A DNA stretch of 7,551 nt from Clostridia bacterium (lineage in GTDB: Bacteria > Bacillota > Clostridia > Oscillospirales > CAG-272). Within the stretch, counting starts at the first letter, position 1, and each line of letters starts with the position of its first letter. Made by a program: the position numbers and the translations under genes. Below the pieces are notes generated by a model. The model did no database searches and was not told the origin of the DNA. It saw only the letters and a list, made by a program, of their open reading frames with translations. Where the stretch lies: the NCBI GenBank assembly GCA_017631215.1, contig JAGBTR010000192.1:1-7551 (forward strand), in the 5' to 3' direction. This document shows, piece after piece, positions 6,235 through 7,551 of the stretch.

Positions 6235-6951
6235 ATGCAGCTCTATCTCGATCTGTCTGTTCTTGCTTTGATCCTGGTTACCGTGATCGTATTTTGGATA
6301 AAAGGGTTTATTCGCTCGATGCTTGGCTTTGCCAAGGCCGTTGTGTCGGTCATCCTGACCGCTCACTTCGGTCCGCGGATTTCCTCTTGGGTGGAGCAGG
6401 CCTTTGTCGGAGAGCGCGTCCACACTTATGTGCACGACCGCTTCACCGCTATGTTTGACCAGGCGGCAAGCACCTTTGATCTTTCGCACGTGGTGGAAAA
6501 TCTTCCCTCGTGGTTGCGTGCGATTCTCAGCACGTCGGACATCTCGGAGGTTGGTGGAGATTTTTTGCATATGACCGATGCGACGGCCGACGAGCTTTGG
6601 CAGATGGCCGAATCGTTTGCTGATCCCATATCAAGAACTATCTCGAATTTTATCGGCTATGCCTTGACCTTCCTGGGCGTAATGCTTATCCTCTCTTTTG
6701 TAGCTCTCCTTCTCGGTAAGCTTGCCGATCTGCCCATCATCCGCACCTGCGACAAGCTTCTCGGCCTTTTGCTGGGCGTGGTGTCGGCGGCGCTGTATGC
6801 CTCGGTCTACACCGTGCTGCTGTTTGCTGTTTTGAGTATGGTGGAGGGCTCGTATGCCTCGGTGCCGTTCCACGATGCGTTTGACCAAACGGTGCTGTTT
6901 TCGTGGATCTATGACCATAATCTGTTCCGTTTGATCTTTGGTATCGGATAA
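6235..6951 (+). CDS. CvpA-family integral membrane protein
   Basis: A 238-residue multi-pass membrane protein. The N-terminal pair of hydrophobic segments (about 4-21 and 30-45) flanks W-I-K-G-F-I-R-S-M-L-G, the K-G-x-x-R turn typical of CvpA proteins. A soluble, mostly helical loop spans about 47-130 and is longer than in the shortest members. Two further hydrophobic segments follow (about 138-161 and 174-202), separated by D-K-L-L-G-L-L-L-G-V-V, which matches the conserved D-(R/K)-L-L-G-x-x-x-G motif. E. coli CvpA was found through colicin V production; in Firmicutes its role is not well defined and is thought to concern the envelope. A strong AAGGAGG (6222-6228) is six bases before ATG 6235; an upstream in-frame ATG at 6145 lies inside the preceding gene and is rejected. 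Probably the last gene of the operon begun at 610, since a promoter-like sequence follows. Confidence 0.82.
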   Translation: MQLYLDLSVLALILVTVIVFWIKGFIRSMLGFAKAVVSVILTAHFGPRISSWVEQAFVGERVHTYVHDRFTAMFDQAASTFDLSHVVENLPSWLRAILSTSDISEVGGDFLHMTDATADELWQMAESFADPISRTISNFIGYALTFLGVMLILSFVALLLGKLADLPIIRTCDKLLGLLLGVVSAALYASVYTVLLFAVLSMVEGSYASVPFHDAFDQTVLFSWIYDHNLFRLIFGIG

Positions 6952-6968
6952 GCAGAGTCGGTCAAAAA

Positions 6969-6974
6969 TATAAT
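6969..6974 (+). promoter_or_regulatory. Possible -10 box (TATAAT) upstream of the Clp ATPase gene
   Basis: A perfect TATAAT lies in the only AT-rich stretch of the cvpA-clp gap. No good -35 box stands 16-19 bases upstream; the best region (6945-6952) matches poorly. GGTCAAA at 6960-6966 equals one half of a CtsR heat-shock operator, but the second tandem half is not at the required spacing. Transcription would start near 6981. This is a plausible independent promoter for a stress-regulated Clp gene, based on one good element only. Confidence 0.35.
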
Positions 6975-6997
6975 CGTTGTTACTTGCTATTGTACAG

Positions 6998-7024
6998 AAA
7001 GGATCGCCAAGCGTGGCTTGGTAA
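6998..7024 (+). promoter_or_regulatory. Unusual leader: strong ribosome binding site, three-codon ORF and hairpin before the Clp ATPase
   Basis: AAAGGA (6998-7003) is 31 bases before ATG 7035, too far for direct use. It is ideally spaced (nine bases) for GTG 7013, which opens only Val/Met-Ala-Trp then TAA (7022-7024). That GTG is exactly the loop of a six-pair perfect stem, CCAAGC (7007-7012) with GCTTGG (7016-7021). Folding the stem, with the G-U pair at its base, reduces the unpaired distance from the binding site to ATG 7035 from 31 to about 14 bases. The leader could thus control translation of the Clp gene, but it may also be chance. Confidence 0.4.
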
Positions 7025-7034
7025 GTCATAATCT

Positions 7035-7551
7035 ATGGTAAAATGTTCAAGATGCCAGAGCCGAATGGCTGTCGTCTTTGTGACGCGTGTGGAAAACGGA
7101 AATAAAAAGAGCGAGGGCCTTTGTCTGCGCTGTGCCAAGGAGCTGGGACTTCCCATCGACAATATGCTCAGCGGAACGATGCTGGAGCAGATGGGTCTGA
7201 CGCCCGATCAGCTTGCCGGTATGGAGGACGAGGTCAATCAGATGCTTGAGGGCGGTGCTCCGGATATTGACGTCAATCTCACCGCGGAGGACGACGAGGG
7301 CGGCGAGGATGAGGCGTCGCAGGGAAAAAAGGGCGACCACGTCGTTCCCACCTTCGATTTTCGTAAGATCTTTACCCAGGCCGGTCTGATCAAGGACGAG
7401 TCCCCCAACGTCGTGCCGGGTAAGGATACCGCCGATAACGGCAACGAGCCGCGCAAAAAGGGAAAGGCTGACCCCGATAAAAAGTATAAGTTCTTGCCCG
7501 TTTACTGCCGCAATTTGACCAAAAATGCAGCCGAGGGTAAGCTCGACCGCA
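7035..7551 (+). CDS. ClpC-like Clp protease ATP-binding subunit with N-terminal zinc module, 3'-truncated by the window
   Basis: The first 172 residues are present; the AAA+ domains lie beyond the window. Residues 1-35 form a zinc module: C4-x-x-C7 (K-C-S-R-C) and C30-x-x-C33 (L-C-L-R-C-A-K-E-L-G), with M-A-V-V-F-V-T-R-V-E-N-G between. This resembles the first zinc finger of McsA. Residues 45-75 look helical, 84-96 are a very acidic linker (E-D-D-E-G-G-E-D-E), and 136-149 are Lys-rich. Then K-Y-K-F-L-P-V-Y-C-R-N-L-T (150-162) and A-A-E-G-K-L-D-R lead into the first AAA+ module of ClpA/ClpC unfoldases, where V-G-R-E normally follows. The double Clp_N repeat of classical ClpC is absent, replaced by the zinc module and linker. 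ATG 7035 is the first start after an in-frame TAA at 7029-7031. It lacks a well-placed ribosome binding site. The product would unfold substrates for ClpP in the cytoplasm. Family confidence is good; the exact subtype is inferred. Confidence 0.82.
   Translation, partial: MVKCSRCQSRMAVVFVTRVENGNKKSEGLCLRCAKELGLPIDNMLSGTMLEQMGLTPDQLAGMEDEVNQMLEGGAPDIDVNLTAEDDEGGEDEASQGKKGDHVVPTFDFRKIFTQAGLIKDESPNVVPGKDTADNGNEPRKKGKADPDKKYKFLPVYCRNLTKNAAEGKLDR

Noticed and set aside
6960..6976. A complete CtsR operator before the Clp gene
   Set aside because: Only one GGTCAAA heptad is present; the second required heptad reads ATAATCG.
1..7551. CRISPR arrays, tRNA or rRNA genes, insertion sequences, attachment sites
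   Set aside because: I saw no regularly spaced repeats, cloverleaf sequences, transposase or integrase motifs, or flanking direct repeats on either strand.

Overview
The window looks like chromosomal DNA from a GC-rich member of the Clostridia (Firmicutes), most likely of the gut Oscillospiraceae/Ruminococcaceae type. This is inferred from the protein families (an energy-coupling-factor module next to truA, a DUF5711 protein, a zinc-finger Clp ATPase), the strong GGAGG-type ribosome binding sites, and the G/C-ending codon use. All genes are on the + strand and closely packed. I see no mobile element, CRISPR array, tRNA or rRNA.

Layout. Positions 1-479 hold the rest of ruvC (Holliday junction endonuclease), interrupted by an in-frame amber codon at 60-62. 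Positions 480-609 are a 130-base gap with two back-to-back hairpins that look like a dispersed Clostridial intergenic repeat. From 610 on there is a compact gene run: a class I SAM-dependent methyltransferase related to RlmI-type rRNA enzymes (610-1476), then ecfA1, ecfA2 and ecfT (1518-4109), the shared energising module of ECF vitamin/metal transporters, then truA (4131-4925, tRNA pseudouridine 38-40 synthase), a one-pass membrane DUF5711 protein (4950-6212) and a CvpA-family membrane protein (6235-6951). After an 83-base gap with a likely promoter and an unusual leader, the window ends inside a ClpC-like AAA+ ATPase whose N-terminus is a four-cysteine zinc module (7035 to the end).

How the genes relate. 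From the methyltransferase to cvpA, junctions range from a 4-base overlap to a 41-base gap with no terminator, so these seven genes are probably one operon. EcfA1, EcfA2 and EcfT form one complex; no substrate-binding S component is present, which fits a group II module that serves S components encoded elsewhere. The methyltransferase and TruA are RNA-modification genes flanking it. The DUF5711-CvpA-Clp tail is a possible envelope/proteostasis group, but that link is inference.

Most of the window is ordinary housekeeping sequence and I do not see a clear new system. The observations most worth a second look are the amber codon in an otherwise well-preserved ruvC, the absence of TAG among the eight visible gene stops, the double-hairpin repeat, and the leader and zinc-finger N-terminus of the Clp ATPase.
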